A stretch of 35,522 bases of DNA, taken from assembly GCA_021157585.1 (NCBI GenBank), contig JAGGWH010000100.1, forward strand, positions 1-35,522, written 5' to 3'. The stretch comes from Bacteroidales bacterium (GTDB lineage: Bacteria > Bacteroidota > Bacteroidia > Bacteroidales > UBA12170). Of the stretch, positions 9,935-18,705 are shown in pieces; within the stretch, counting starts at the first letter, position 1; each line of letters starts with the position of its first letter. A program made the translations under genes and the position numbers. Under the pieces are notes generated by a model. That model had not been told where the DNA came from. It saw only the letters and a program-made list of their open reading frames with translations, and made no database searches.

Positions 9935-10816
9935 ATGAAGATAGATATTCAAATTGATCCCGGTGCAGGGCCTTGCTTTGGTGTTCAGAGAGCTATTCAG
10001 ATGGCTGAAGAGCTTTTGAAGAAACAAGACAGTCTTGCTTGTTTGGGCGATTTGATTCATAATGAAGAAGAGGTTAATCGTTTGAAAAGTAAAGGTTTAC
10101 AAGTTGTATTCCATTGTAAAATAGTGGAGCAGAGTGGAAAAAAATTACTTCTTAGAGCACATGGAGAGCCTCCTTCTACATTTCGTATAGCAGAAAATTA
10201 CGATGTTGAATTAATTGATGCTACTTGTCCAATTGTTAGTAGATTACAGAAAAAAGTGGCAAAGGCTTGCGAACAAATGATGGTACAAAAAGGACAAGTA
10301 ATATTATTTGGCGATATAAATCATGCTGAAATAATTGCTCTGAAAGGATTTTGTAAGGGCGAACTTCATATTGTAAGAGATATTAGTGATTTAGAAAAAT
10401 TGAATCCGGCAAAACCTACCATATTCTTTTCGCAAACAACTAAATATAAGTCTGATTATCTTAAAGTTGTAAAGGCTTATAGGCAGATGAGAAAGAAAGG
10501 AGAATATACTGAATACCCTTTGAAAGTTGTTAGCTCTGTATGTAAGCAGATAGCTAAACGTGATTTGCAATTAATAGACTTTTTACAGAATAAAGATGTA
10601 TTGGTTTTTGTAAGTGGAAAAGAAAGCTCAAACGGAAATAATTTATTTAGAGTAGGGGCTAAGCAAGTGAAAAAAGCCTATTTTATTTCTAATTCAAATG
10701 AGTTGAAAGCTGATTGGTTTATGTCGGTAAAAAATATTGCTATCTCCGGAGCTACTTCAACACCACTGTGGCTTTTAAAGAAAACATATTCTCGTATAGA
10801 AGAATTGTTAAGTTAG
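9935..10816 (+). CDS. ispH: 4-hydroxy-3-methylbut-2-enyl diphosphate reductase
   Basis: Last step of the MEP isoprenoid pathway: HMBPP is reduced to IPP and DMAPP by a cytosolic Fe-S enzyme. The 293 aa show the three cluster cysteines C14 (GPCFGV), C98 (DATCP) and C203 (SSVCKQ). Substrate-binding residues correspond to H42 (LIHN), H76 (RAHGE), H130/E132 (INHAE), the QTT near 167–169 and SSN (231–233) in GKESSNGNNL. The short form without the RNA-binding S1 fusion is typical of Bacteroidota. It is divergent from the prolyl oligopeptidase gene and 74 bp upstream of recF, which has its own promoter box. Confidence 0.96.
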   Translation: MKIDIQIDPGAGPCFGVQRAIQMAEELLKKQDSLACLGDLIHNEEEVNRLKSKGLQVVFHCKIVEQSGKKLLLRAHGEPPSTFRIAENYDVELIDATCPIVSRLQKKVAKACEQMMVQKGQVILFGDINHAEIIALKGFCKGELHIVRDISDLEKLNPAKPTIFFSQTTKYKSDYLKVVKAYRQMRKKGEYTEYPLKVVSSVCKQIAKRDLQLIDFLQNKDVLVFVSGKESSNGNNLFRVGAKQVKKAYFISNSNELKADWFMSVKNIAISGATSTPLWLLKKTYSRIEELLS

Positions 10817-10860
10817 TTATAGTAGCCTGCATTTATACTCGTATCACATTCTAATTTTAT

Positions 10861-10868
10861 TATCTTTG
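10861..10868 (+). promoter_or_regulatory. Bacteroidota −7 box for recF
   Basis: TATCTTTG matches TAnnTTTG exactly and ends 22 nt before the recF ATG at 10891. No TTG is visible about 20 bp upstream, so the −33 contact is weak or absent. Confidence 0.5.
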
Positions 10869-10890
10869 ATGTAAAAATAAATAGACTTTC

Positions 10891-12012
10891 ATGTATCTTA
10901 AACGACTTAAATTCACCAACTTTAAAAATTATTCTGAAGCAGAATTGCAGTTGTCGCCTCGCATAAATTGTTTTATTGGGCAAAATGGTGCAGGAAAAAC
11001 TAATGTGTTGGATGCTATTTATTATCTTTCTTTTTGTAAAAGCTATTTTAATCCTATTGATTCTCAAAATATTCGTCATAAAGAGGAGTTTTTTGCCATT
11101 CATGGCGACTATGTCCGACAACAAAATGCAATAGATAAAGTACATTGCTTATTAAAACGTAATCAAAATAAGCAGTTTAAGTTAAATGAAAAGAAATACA
11201 ATCGCTTGGCAGACCATATTGGCCTTATCCCTTTAGTAATGATTTCGCCTTACGATAGGGATTTGATTAATAATGGGAGTGAGGTTCGTAGAAAATATAT
11301 TGATGGTGTTGTTTCTCAATTCGATAAGAAATATTTGAATGATATTCTGGACTATAATAAAGTTCTGCTACAGCGGAATACTCTCTTAAAACATTTTGCC
11401 GAACGTAGATATTTTGACGAAGCGGCACTAGACATTTGGAATGTGAAATTGGCAAAGCTGGGACATGAGGTTGTTGCTAAACGTAAGGCTTTTGTGGATG
11501 AGTTTATACCTATTTTTCAAGAATACTTTAAATTGATTAGTGGTGGAAACGAAACCGTTGAGCTAAACTACCGCTCTGCTCTTTGCAACTCTAAAATGGA
11601 GGATTTATTAAAAGAAAATTTGGCTAAAGATAGAGTTGTACGTTATACTTCGGTAGGTGCTCATAAAGACGATTTAGATTTTTTAATTGATGGTTTTCCT
11701 ATAAAGAAATATGGTTCGCAAGGACAGCAAAAATCGTATGTAATTGCAATCAGATTAGCTCAGTTTGAGTTTATGCGTAAAATAAAATCATATAAACCTA
11801 TTTTATTGTTAGATGATGTTTTTGATAAACTGGATATGCAAAGAGTTAAGCAGTTGATACGTTTGGTTAGTGAGGAGAATTTTGGACAAGTTTTTATTAC
11901 CGATACTCAAAGAGAGAGGGTGGAACGACTTTTTGATGCAACTAATTTAGACCATAGTTTGTTTGAAGTTGTAAAAGGAACAGTTAAAGAAATTGGTAAT
12001 GGGCGGATTTAG
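10891..12012 (+). CDS. recF: DNA replication and repair protein RecF
   Basis: An SMC-like ABC ATPase that helps load RecA at gapped DNA with RecO and RecR. The 373-aa length is normal. Walker A is GQNGAGKT (30–37), the ABC signature region is YGSQGQQKS (274–282), and Walker B is PILLLDDVFDKLD (303–315). The N-terminus MYLKRLKFTNFKNY is characteristic of the family. In this genome it lies next to ispH and a DUF721 gene rather than dnaA/dnaN; recF–DUF721 pairing is common in Bacteroidota. Its 3' end overlaps the start of the next gene by 14 bp, implying translational coupling. Confidence 0.96.
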   Translation: MYLKRLKFTNFKNYSEAELQLSPRINCFIGQNGAGKTNVLDAIYYLSFCKSYFNPIDSQNIRHKEEFFAIHGDYVRQQNAIDKVHCLLKRNQNKQFKLNEKKYNRLADHIGLIPLVMISPYDRDLINNGSEVRRKYIDGVVSQFDKKYLNDILDYNKVLLQRNTLLKHFAERRYFDEAALDIWNVKLAKLGHEVVAKRKAFVDEFIPIFQEYFKLISGGNETVELNYRSALCNSKMEDLLKENLAKDRVVRYTSVGAHKDDLDFLIDGFPIKKYGSQGQQKSYVIAIRLAQFEFMRKIKSYKPILLLDDVFDKLDMQRVKQLIRLVSEENFGQVFITDTQRERVERLFDATNLDHSLFEVVKGTVKEIGNGRI

Positions 12013-12298
12013 AAAAAATGATGAAAAGAAAATAGATGAGGTTTTTCATGAGCTTTTACGAGCTTATGGCATTTCGCGTAAATATGATGAACATCGACTG
12101 AAAAGCGAATGGGAAAATATCGTTGGTAAAACCATTGCTCATCAAACATTATCTTTGGTTATTGATAAAGAAATAATGTATGTTCGTCTAAAATCACCCG
12201 CATTACGTCAAGAGTTATCTTATTCCAAAGGTAAGTTAGTAGATAAGCTAAACGGTATTGTTGGAAAAGATCTGATTAGAGATATTATTTTTTTGTAA
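11999..12298 (+). CDS. DUF721 / DciA-like protein
   Basis: A 99-aa small basic protein. The ATG at 11999 gives MGGFRKNDEKKIDEVF; an in-frame TTG at 11993 adds only two residues and is less likely. The W in LKSEWENIVG and the later LRQELSY…LVDKLNGIVG are the hallmark of the DUF721 domain. DciA, the ancestral bacterial helicase loader, belongs to this family, so a role in replication initiation with DnaB is plausible but not demonstrated for this short form. It overlaps recF by 14 bp and is followed by a likely terminator, closing the recF operon. Confidence 0.85.
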   Translation: MGGFRKNDEKKIDEVFHELLRAYGISRKYDEHRLKSEWENIVGKTIAHQTLSLVIDKEIMYVRLKSPALRQELSYSKGKLVDKLNGIVGKDLIRDIIFL

Positions 12299-12307
12299 TC
12301 ATTCAAA

Positions 12308-12340
12308 GAAGAAGCTCCTGTTTTTGGGTTTCTTCCATTT
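12308..12340 (+). terminator. Probable terminator of the recF operon
   Basis: GAAGAAGCTC (12308–12317) pairs with GGGTTTCTTC (12326–12335) over 10 bp with two G·T wobbles. The loop is 8 nt and is followed by CATTTTG. It lies 9 nt after the stop at 12298. The T-tract is short, so strength is uncertain. Confidence 0.5.
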
Positions 12341-12430
12341 TGAATAAATTTATTTGTTATAGTCAAAATACTTAGTAATCATTGTTTATAAGTACAAAGT
12401 ATCCTCAATATACTGACTAAAGAAAAAACA

Positions 12431-12438
12431 TAAATTTG
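12431..12438 (+). promoter_or_regulatory. Bacteroidota −7 box for the sugar transporter
   Basis: TAAATTTG matches TAnnTTTG and ends 37 nt before the ATG at 12476. The surrounding sequence is very AT-rich, so a chance match is possible. Confidence 0.35.
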
Positions 12439-12475
12439 AAAAATATTTTTTAAAGTATTTCTTATAAATACAACT

Positions 12476-13735
12476 ATGACACAGAAAAAATCATCCTTAG
12501 GCCCACTTTTTATTATTGGAATATTATTTTTTATACTGGGCTTTATTACTTGGCTTAACGGAATGCTTATACCTTATTTACGCACAGCTTGCGAATTAAC
12601 TAATTATCAGGCACTTTTTGTGACTTTTGCATTTTACATTAGTTATACGGTAATGGCTTTGCCATCATCTTGGATATTGGAGAAAATTGGCTTTAAAAAT
12701 GGAATGTCTGTTGGTTTATGGGTAATGGCTGTTGGAGCTGTAATTTTTATTCCTGCTGCTTATACCCGAGTATTTTCTGTTTTTTTGATTGGTTTATTTG
12801 TACTTGGAACGGGAATGGCTATTTTGCAAACGGCTGTTAATCCGTATATTACTATATTAGGTCCAATAGAATCTGCTGCTAAGAGGATTAGTATTATGGG
12901 TATTGCAAACAAAACAGCCGGTGCTATGGCTCCTCTTGTTTTGGCTTACTTTATTGTTCATCCTGGCGATGATGAAGCAATTCGTAATTTAGTAAATCTG
13001 TCGCAAGAAGAAAGAGCTGTATTTTTAGATTCTCTTGCATCTAGAGTTATTATACCTTACGTTGTAATGGCTGTTATATTGCTTTTAGTAGGTTTGGGTT
13101 TAAAGTTCTCTAACTTACCTGATATTGATTCGGAAAATAACGAAGATATTCAGGATTCTACTAAGAAAGACCATAGTAGTATTTTTGAATATCCCTACTT
13201 AATTTTAGGCGTATTAACATTGTTTTTTTATGTAGGTGTTGAGGTTATTGCAGGTGATACTATTATTCGTTATGGACAATCATTGGGAATTTCTATGGAA
13301 TCGGCAAAGATGTTTACTACTTACACTATGCTTTCTATGTTGGTAGGATATATAATAGGTATTTTTACAATTCCACGCTATATTTCTCAACATCGTGCAT
13401 TACAGCTTTCCGCTGTTTTAGGAATAGTATTTTCTTTAGCTGCGCTTATTACTAATGGATTTGTATCCGTAATGTTTATTGCTTTTTTAGGTTTGGCTAA
13501 TGCATTAGTGTGGCCTGCTGTTTGGCCTCTCGCTATTAAAGGCTTAGGAAAGCATATTAAAACAGGTTCGGCTTTGCTCATTATGGCTATCTCCGGTGGG
13601 GCTATTATTCCTTTACTTTGGGGTAAGATGTCGGATATTTATGATACGCAGACGGCTTATTTAGTTCTAATTCCTGCCTATCTGTTTATTTTGTTTTATG
13701 CTGTTTATGGTTATAAGATAAAAAAATGGAGATAG
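12476..13735 (+). CDS. Sugar:proton symporter, MFS, FucP/GluP family
   Basis: An inner-membrane 12-helix transporter of 419 aa. The N-terminal GFITWLNGMLIPYL and the QTAVNPYITILGP segment (about 120–132) are characteristic of the FHS family (L-fucose permease, glucose/galactose and N-acetylglucosamine transporters). A hydrophilic central loop (about 215–235, rich in Asp, Glu and Lys) separates the two six-helix halves, as expected for MFS. The substrate cannot be read from sequence; fucose, glucose/galactose and GlcNAc are all possible. The gene stands alone between a terminator and the convergent methyltransferase, with no kinase or isomerase neighbours. Confidence 0.9.
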   Translation: MTQKKSSLGPLFIIGILFFILGFITWLNGMLIPYLRTACELTNYQALFVTFAFYISYTVMALPSSWILEKIGFKNGMSVGLWVMAVGAVIFIPAAYTRVFSVFLIGLFVLGTGMAILQTAVNPYITILGPIESAAKRISIMGIANKTAGAMAPLVLAYFIVHPGDDEAIRNLVNLSQEERAVFLDSLASRVIIPYVVMAVILLLVGLGLKFSNLPDIDSENNEDIQDSTKKDHSSIFEYPYLILGVLTLFFYVGVEVIAGDTIIRYGQSLGISMESAKMFTTYTMLSMLVGYIIGIFTIPRYISQHRALQLSAVLGIVFSLAALITNGFVSVMFIAFLGLANALVWPAVWPLAIKGLGKHIKTGSALLIMAISGGAIIPLLWGKMSDIYDTQTAYLVLIPAYLFILFYAVYGYKIKKWR

Positions 13736-13752
13736 TATAGAATTATGAGTGT

Positions 13753-14754
13753 TTAGTATTTTTCCAGTATATGTAAATACTCTTCAGTTTTATTGGCAGT
13801 ATGATTCCTATTTTTATCTTTATCGGCTTTAAATCGTTGATAGTTAGTAGATGATAAATCGTATTTGCCATAGCGACTCATTATCTTTCTGATATGCTCA
13901 ACCGACATCAGTCCTTCGTTATTATAGCTTAAAAAGATATATTTAAAATTGGCATTTTTAATTAATTCTTCAAACTCGCTACTCACAGAATTTGAACTGC
14001 AATATTTTGATTTATTATATGCTCTTAGACCCGTTTTACCCTTGGGAATAAATGAATCGTATTTGGCAATAGTATTTAAAATGTGATAATTCGCTCCGTA
14101 TTGTCTGGCATTGTATGGTGGATCAAGATAAAGGATATCACCTTCAATTTTATTTATTAGTTTATTACTGTCTGTATTATAAATATCGTTTTTATTATTG
14201 CTTATTTCAAAATTTGCAGGAGAGATAATTAATTCTTTTTGAGCCGATTTTTTTAAATGTTTTAAATACGCTCCGTAAACAGATGCTGTATTAGCCACCT
14301 TATCAGCACTTTCTAATAAGCTGGCTAAAAGAAAGTAATAAGTATCATCATTTATAGTATTGCTATTTTTCCATGCTTCAATCTGTAGCCTGACAGTATC
14401 TATCTTTTTTCCATTATCATCAGAAAAATATTGTCTTTCTCCATTCTTCCCTTTGCAATAGTTAGTATAAATAAATCCTTCTTTGGTTTTAAGCTTATTT
14501 AAGCTTGAAATAAACTTATCATTATTGGCTATTGCTAAATTGTTACCGATATAATTTCTATTTAATACATAGCTGTAATATTCAAAATCGTTACTAATTA
14601 CCTTTTTAACTTCTTGTTTAAAAATCCTGCCAACTATTCCCGTTCCGGCAAAAATATCACAGAAAACTTTCTCTGATAAGTCTTGACCTACGACGGAATA
14701 AACGGTGTTTTTTATAAAGCTTGATAATTTATTTTTAGAACCTATGTAATTCAT
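13753..14754 (-). CDS. D12-class N6-adenine DNA methyltransferase
   Basis: Transfers a methyl group from SAM to adenine in a specific DNA site; 333 aa. The alpha-type order is clear: N-terminal MNYIGSKNKL (motif X), FAGTG (35–39, SAM-binding motif I), ISNDFEYY (53–60), and the catalytic DPPY (211–214) in YLDPPYNARQYGANYH. The RQY…NYH stretch after DPPY is shared by a branch that, from memory, includes CATG methyltransferases such as the NlaIII/HpyI type; the specificity here is unproven. It lies 76 bp downstream of the candidate endonuclease gene on the same strand and convergent with the transporter. The pair looks like a compact type II restriction-modification module inserted between housekeeping genes. 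It may have its own promoter (see 14789–14807). Confidence 0.9.
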   Translation of the reverse strand: MNYIGSKNKLSSFIKNTVYSVVGQDLSEKVFCDIFAGTGIVGRIFKQEVKKVISNDFEYYSYVLNRNYIGNNLAIANNDKFISSLNKLKTKEGFIYTNYCKGKNGERQYFSDDNGKKIDTVRLQIEAWKNSNTINDDTYYFLLASLLESADKVANTASVYGAYLKHLKKSAQKELIISPANFEISNNKNDIYNTDSNKLINKIEGDILYLDPPYNARQYGANYHILNTIAKYDSFIPKGKTGLRAYNKSKYCSSNSVSSEFEELIKNANFKYIFLSYNNEGLMSVEHIRKIMSRYGKYDLSSTNYQRFKADKDKNRNHTANKTEEYLHILEKY

Positions 14755-14788
14755 TTATTTTCTCAGCTCATATTTATTTAATTCTATG

Positions 14789-14807
14789 CAAAAATAGCAA
14801 TCTGCTA
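14789..14807 (-). promoter_or_regulatory. Possible methyltransferase promoter with overlapping inverted repeat
   Basis: The minus strand has TATTTTTG (14796→14789, TAnnTTTG) 34 nt before the methyltransferase ATG. An inverted repeat TAGCA-ATC-TGCTA (14795–14807) lies across its upstream edge. This could let the methyltransferase be transcribed and repressed separately from the upstream gene. The region is short and AT-rich, so this is tentative. Confidence 0.3.
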
Positions 14808-14830
14808 ATTCTATTCGAATATATTTTTTG

Positions 14831-15460
14831 CTATTTAATTCTCTTTGTTATCCAGATAATATCAGATTGAATTTCTCCATTGCCAAAGTTAAATTTATAA
14901 AGTTTGTTCTCTGAGAAATTTTTTACATAATTATCTATAGCTAATTTTAGAAGTCCTATTTCTGATTTCATTTTCCAATGCTCTTTGTTTTTGTAATCAT
15001 ATAAAATAATGAATAATCTGTTTTTTAAGTGTTTTCTGCCTTCCTGACTTTGGTTATTGTAAAGCCATTGTATAAGTTCTCTTTCATGTGTTTTGGCATA
15101 TTGATAAGAATGTTTAAATCCTCTGGGGAATATGCTTGTTTTATGATCGAAAGGAATATTGTTTATTTTAAAGTCAACAAGCTTGTCGCTACGGTTTTTG
15201 TTTGCCTTAATGTTTGAATGTGAGGTAAACAGATACTCGACAGCCATAGCCGACCAAAAGTTATACCATCTGTTTAAGGCGTAGTTTCTCAGCGATTTAT
15301 CAAAATCATGAGTACGCTTTAGTAAAGTTTCAAAACTATATGTTTTATATATAAAATTTGTGGCTCTATCTTTAATATCTGTTTGTTTACTGCCCCAATT
15401 ATATGGATAAACTAAGCGTTTTTTTAATTCAATTTCAAGTCTGCTTAAATCCATAATCAT
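14831..15460 (-). CDS. Unrecognised protein, candidate PD-(D/E)XK restriction endonuclease partner
   Basis: A 209-aa basic cytosolic protein that I do not recognise by family. Seen in sequence: a helix-like segment WSAMAVEYLF with E75, then KLVDFKINNIPFDHKTS carrying D96 and D105-x-K107. The order Glu (helix), Asp, eight residues, D-x-K matches the active-site layout of PD-(D/E)XK nucleases. Aromatic and basic residues are abundant, which fits DNA binding. It sits directly upstream of a D12 methyltransferase on the same strand, as expected of a type II restriction enzyme gene. Function is inferred from context and residue pattern only. It could instead be an accessory or DNA-binding protein. 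ATGs at 15460 and 15454 are both usable. Confidence 0.55.
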   Translation of the reverse strand: MIMDLSRLEIELKKRLVYPYNWGSKQTDIKDRATNFIYKTYSFETLLKRTHDFDKSLRNYALNRWYNFWSAMAVEYLFTSHSNIKANKNRSDKLVDFKINNIPFDHKTSIFPRGFKHSYQYAKTHERELIQWLYNNQSQEGRKHLKNRLFIILYDYKNKEHWKMKSEIGLLKLAIDNYVKNFSENKLYKFNFGNGEIQSDIIWITKRIK

Positions 15461-15508
15461 TATTTATTTCAATAAAGTTAATGAATTTATGGCAGACTTG
15501 AGTTGTTT

Positions 15509-18103
15509 TTAGTTATGTGGATTATCAAAAACTAATTTGTCATTTCTGTAACTTATTTCAATACTTCCTTTAGAATCAATATCTCCTGATAATATTTGTT
15601 TGGATAATTCATTTAAAATTTCTCGTTGAATTACTCGTTTTATTGGTCTTGCTCCAAACTGGGGTTCAAAGCCAATATCAGCCAGATGCCTTATTGCTGA
15701 GTCATCAACTTTTAGATTAATTCCTTTTTTAGAAAGCATATTTTTAAGTAATGATATTTGAATCTCAACAATTTCTTTTACTTCGCTTTTATTTAGCGGT
15801 GTAAACATTACTATTTCATCAATACGATTTAGGAATTCAGGTCGTATTGTTTTTTTTAGTAGGCTAACAACTTCTTCTTTAGTTTGTTCAACAATAATAT
15901 CTCGCTTATTCATGTCTAAATTCTCAAATCGTTCTTGAATAATATGAGAGCCTAAATTAGAGGTCATTATTATTATAGTATTTCTAAAATCTGCAAGCCT
16001 TCCTTTGTTATCGGTAAGCCTTCCTTCATCTAATACTTGTAACAAAATATTAAAAGTGTCAGGATGTGCTTTTTCAACCTCATCGAGTAGAACTACAGAA
16101 TATGGTTTTCTGCGTACAGCTTCGGTAAGTTGTCCTCCTTCGTCATATCCAACATATCCGGGAGGAGCTCCAACCAGTCTGCTAACAGCGTGACGTTCTT
16201 GATATTCGCTCATATCAATACGAGTAATTGCATTATCGTCATTAAATAAATAATTGGCTAATGCTTTAGCTAGTTCTGTTTTTCCAACACCTGTCGTGCC
16301 GAGAAATAAAAAAGAGCCAATAGGACGATTACCATCTTGTAAATCAGCTTTTGAGCGACGAACAGCGTCCGAAACAACTTCTATTGCTTCGTTTTGTCCT
16401 ACAACACGTTTGTGTAGTTCTTCTTCTAATCGTAATAGTTTTTCTCTTTCGCTACTCAGCATTTTACTTACGGGAATTCCTGTCCAACGTGCAACTACTT
16501 CCGCTATATCTTCGCTTGTAACATCTTCTTTTATAAGAGCATTATCTTTATTTGCAAGTAGTTCGTTATGTAACTTTTCAAACCTAACTTCTTCTTCTTT
16601 TATTTTTCCGTATCTAAGCTCGGCTACCAGACCGAAATTTCCTTCTCGTTCTGCTTTGTCGGCTTCTTGTTTATATTCTTCAATTTTTGCTTTTGCAGTT
16701 TGTACTTTGTCAGCTAAATCTTTTTCGTTTTTCCACTTAGCATAAATATGATCTCTTTGCTCTTTTAAATTTGCAAGCTCTTTTTTTATTTGAGAAATCT
16801 TATTTTTATCATTTTCGCGTTTAATAGCTTCAAGTTCAATCTCAAACTGCATTATTTTTCTATCTAAAATATCTAATTCTTCCGGTTTAGAATTAATTTC
16901 TAAACGCAGTTTAGCTGAAGCTTCGTCCATTAAATCAATAGCTTTATCCGGTAAGAACCTGTCGGATATATAGCGTTGCGATAACTCAACAGCCGAAATA
17001 ATAGCACTATCCTGAATCCTAACTTTATGATGAGTTTCGTATTTTTCTTTAATACCTCTTAAAATTGAAATTGCACTTTCTCTGTCGGGTTCATCAACCA
17101 TTACCTTTTGGAATCTACGTTCAAGAGCCTTATCTTTTTCAAAATATTTTTGATATTCGTCTAAAGTTGTTGCTCCAATTGCACGTAGTTCTCCACGAGC
17201 CAGAGCAGGTTTTAGAATGTTAGCAGCATCCATAGCTCCTTCTCCGCCACCTGCTCCTACAAGAGTGTGGATTTCATCTATAAATAAAATAATTCTACCA
17301 TTTTCAGCGGTAACTTCTTTTACAACAGATTTTAAACGCTCCTCAAATTCGCCTTTATATTTTGCGCCTGCAATCAATGCCCCCATATCTAAAGAATAAA
17401 CTATTTTATCTTGAAGATTTTCAGGAACATCGCCCTTTACTAAACGATGAGCTAAACCTTCAGCGATAGCAGTTTTGCCGGTACCCGGTTCTCCCACTAA
17501 CATTGGATTGTTTTTTGTCCTTCGCGATAAAATTTGTAATATTCTTCTGATTTCATCATCTCTTCCAATGACAGGATCTAATTTGCCATCGTTAGCTAAT
17601 TTATTCAGATTTTTCGCATATTTATCAAGTGAATTATAGGTATCTTCCTGACTCTGAGATGTAACGTTTTTACCTTTTCTCAACTCGTTAATTGCTGCCG
17701 ATAAATCATTTTCGTTAATATTATTATCTTTCATCAACTGCGAAACAGTGTCTTTAGATTTTAACATAGCTAATAGTAAATGCTCAATAGAAACATATTC
17801 ATCTTTCATCTTTTTAGCAAGATTAGATGCGTTATTAAGCATTTTACCGGCATCGCGAGATAACATTATTTCTCCACCCTCTACTTTTGGAAAGCTTTGA
17901 ACAATGCTGTTTAAGGTTCTTTGAAAAACATCTACATTAACGCCTAATTTACCCAAAATAAAGGGTAATACGTTTTCATCAACCTCAAAAATAGCCTTTA
18001 AAATATGGGCGTTTTCAATTTGCTGATGCGAATAGCTTTGAGCAATCTGTTGTGATTGTTGTATAGCTTCTTGTGATTTTATGGTATAATTATTTAGATT
18101 CAT
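15509..18103 (-). CDS. clpB: ATP-dependent disaggregase ClpB
   Basis: A hexameric AAA+ chaperone that extracts polypeptides from aggregates together with DnaK. The 864-aa length is typical. In order: Clp N-terminal double repeat (about 1–145), AAA-1 with Walker A GEPGTGKT and Walker [10 protein letters not shown], the coiled-coil middle domain (about 400–530, Lys/Glu-rich heptads), and AAA-2 with GTTGVGKT and [13 protein letters not shown]. The presence of the middle domain and absence of a ClpP-binding tripeptide loop separate it from ClpA and ClpC. It lies 30 bp downstream of a Phe-rich lipoprotein gene, with a small heat-shock protein gene upstream, all on the same strand, so a heat-shock cluster is likely. 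Confidence 0.97.
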   Translation of the reverse strand: MNLNNYTIKSQEAIQQSQQIAQSYSHQQIENAHILKAIFEVDENVLPFILGKLGVNVDVFQRTLNSIVQSFPKVEGGEIMLSRDAGKMLNNASNLAKKMKDEYVSIEHLLLAMLKSKDTVSQLMKDNNINENDLSAAINELRKGKNVTSQSQEDTYNSLDKYAKNLNKLANDGKLDPVIGRDDEIRRILQILSRRTKNNPMLVGEPGTGKTAIAEGLAHRLVKGDVPENLQDKIVYSLDMGALIAGAKYKGEFEERLKSVVKEVTAENGRIILFIDEIHTLVGAGGGEGAMDAANILKPALARGELRAIGATTLDEYQKYFEKDKALERRFQKVMVDEPDRESAISILRGIKEKYETHHKVRIQDSAIISAVELSQRYISDRFLPDKAIDLMDEASAKLRLEINSKPEELDILDRKIMQFEIELEAIKRENDKNKISQIKKELANLKEQRDHIYAKWKNEKDLADKVQTAKAKIEEYKQEADKAEREGNFGLVAELRYGKIKEEEVRFEKLHNELLANKDNALIKEDVTSEDIAEVVARWTGIPVSKMLSSEREKLLRLEEELHKRVVGQNEAIEVVSDAVRRSKADLQDGNRPIGSFLFLGTTGVGKTELAKALANYLFNDDNAITRIDMSEYQERHAVSRLVGAPPGYVGYDEGGQLTEAVRRKPYSVVLLDEVEKAHPDTFNILLQVLDEGRLTDNKGRLADFRNTIIIMTSNLGSHIIQERFENLDMNKRDIIVEQTKEEVVSLLKKTIRPEFLNRIDEIVMFTPLNKSEVKEIVEIQISLLKNMLSKKGINLKVDDSAIRHLADIGFEPQFGARPIKRVIQREILNELSKQILSGDIDSKGSIEISYRNDKLVFDNPHN

Positions 18104-18133
18104 ATTGAATAGTTTTTCCTTTTTTTGTTAGTA

Positions 18134-18595
18134 TTATTTATTCTGTTGATTAAACTGTTGATTAAAGAAATAATTCTTTAACGAATCCATTTGTTCAAAT
18201 AAAGCATTCATTTGCTTTTGATCTTTCTCAAATCTTCTCAGAAAAAAATCGTTACTAAAAAAGGCCTGCTCTAATATGGAATCTTGGAAAAAGAAATCTC
18301 TAAAAAATTTGTCGTTAGAAAAATGATATTCTTGATTGAAAAAAGACTTAAAGTTTTTTATTACACTATCTCTCAACAAACTGTCGTTTCCAGAGTTTGA
18401 ATAGTAATAATATGTGGAATCATAACTAACTAGATTACCATTTTCATCGTATTTCTTATTTACTTTAATTTCAGTTTTAGGTTTTGTTTGCTTTAAAACA
18501 TCTGAGTTGTTATTGTTTTTTCTAACCTTATCTTGACCATCGCAAGATGAAAGAACCGACGAAAATAAAAGCAAACTTAAAATCATTTGTCGCAT
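18134..18595 (-). CDS. Small Phe-rich lipoprotein between hsp20 and clpB, unknown function
   Basis: A 153-aa protein with a lipoprotein signal (MRQMILSLLLFSSVLSSC, Cys18), so it should be anchored in the periplasm or outer membrane. After a polar Asn/Lys linker comes a KYDENGNLVSYDSTYYYY strand-like segment. The second half is very rich in phenylalanine and acidic residues, with repeated F-F-x-D/N motifs (for example DKFFRDFFFQDS and NDFFLRRFEKD) and probably forms an amphipathic helix. I do not recognise the family. Its position between a small heat-shock protein and ClpB, 30 bp from clpB, suggests a role in envelope protein quality control. This is inference from context only. Confidence 0.7.
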   Translation of the reverse strand: MRQMILSLLLFSSVLSSCDGQDKVRKNNNNSDVLKQTKPKTEIKVNKKYDENGNLVSYDSTYYYYSNSGNDSLLRDSVIKNFKSFFNQEYHFSNDKFFRDFFFQDSILEQAFFSNDFFLRRFEKDQKQMNALFEQMDSLKNYFFNQQFNQQNK

Positions 18596-18633
18596 AGTTC
18601 TAAATTTTAAAGATTAAACAATAAATAAATTTT

Positions 18634-18667
18634 AATCAAGTGCCGGAGTTAAGTGCGGCACTTGATT
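18634..18667 (-). terminator. Hairpin between hsp20 and the lipoprotein gene, probable terminator
   Basis: A perfect 12-bp stem (AATCAAGTGCCG, 18634–18645, pairs with 18656–18667) and a 10-nt loop. On the minus strand it lies 38 nt after the hsp20 stop and is followed by TTAAAATTTATTT. It probably ends or attenuates the hsp20 transcript. It differs from the CIRCE heat-shock element. Confidence 0.6.
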
Positions 18668-18705
18668 TCCAGACTGCGTTTTTTGCTATACACAGCTTAT
18701 TAGAT

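Noticed and set aside
18634-18667. CIRCE heat-shock operator between hsp20 and the lipoprotein gene
   Set aside because: CIRCE is TTAGCACTC-N9-GAGTGCTAA; this hairpin has a different core and lies after the hsp20 stop, so a terminator is more likely.
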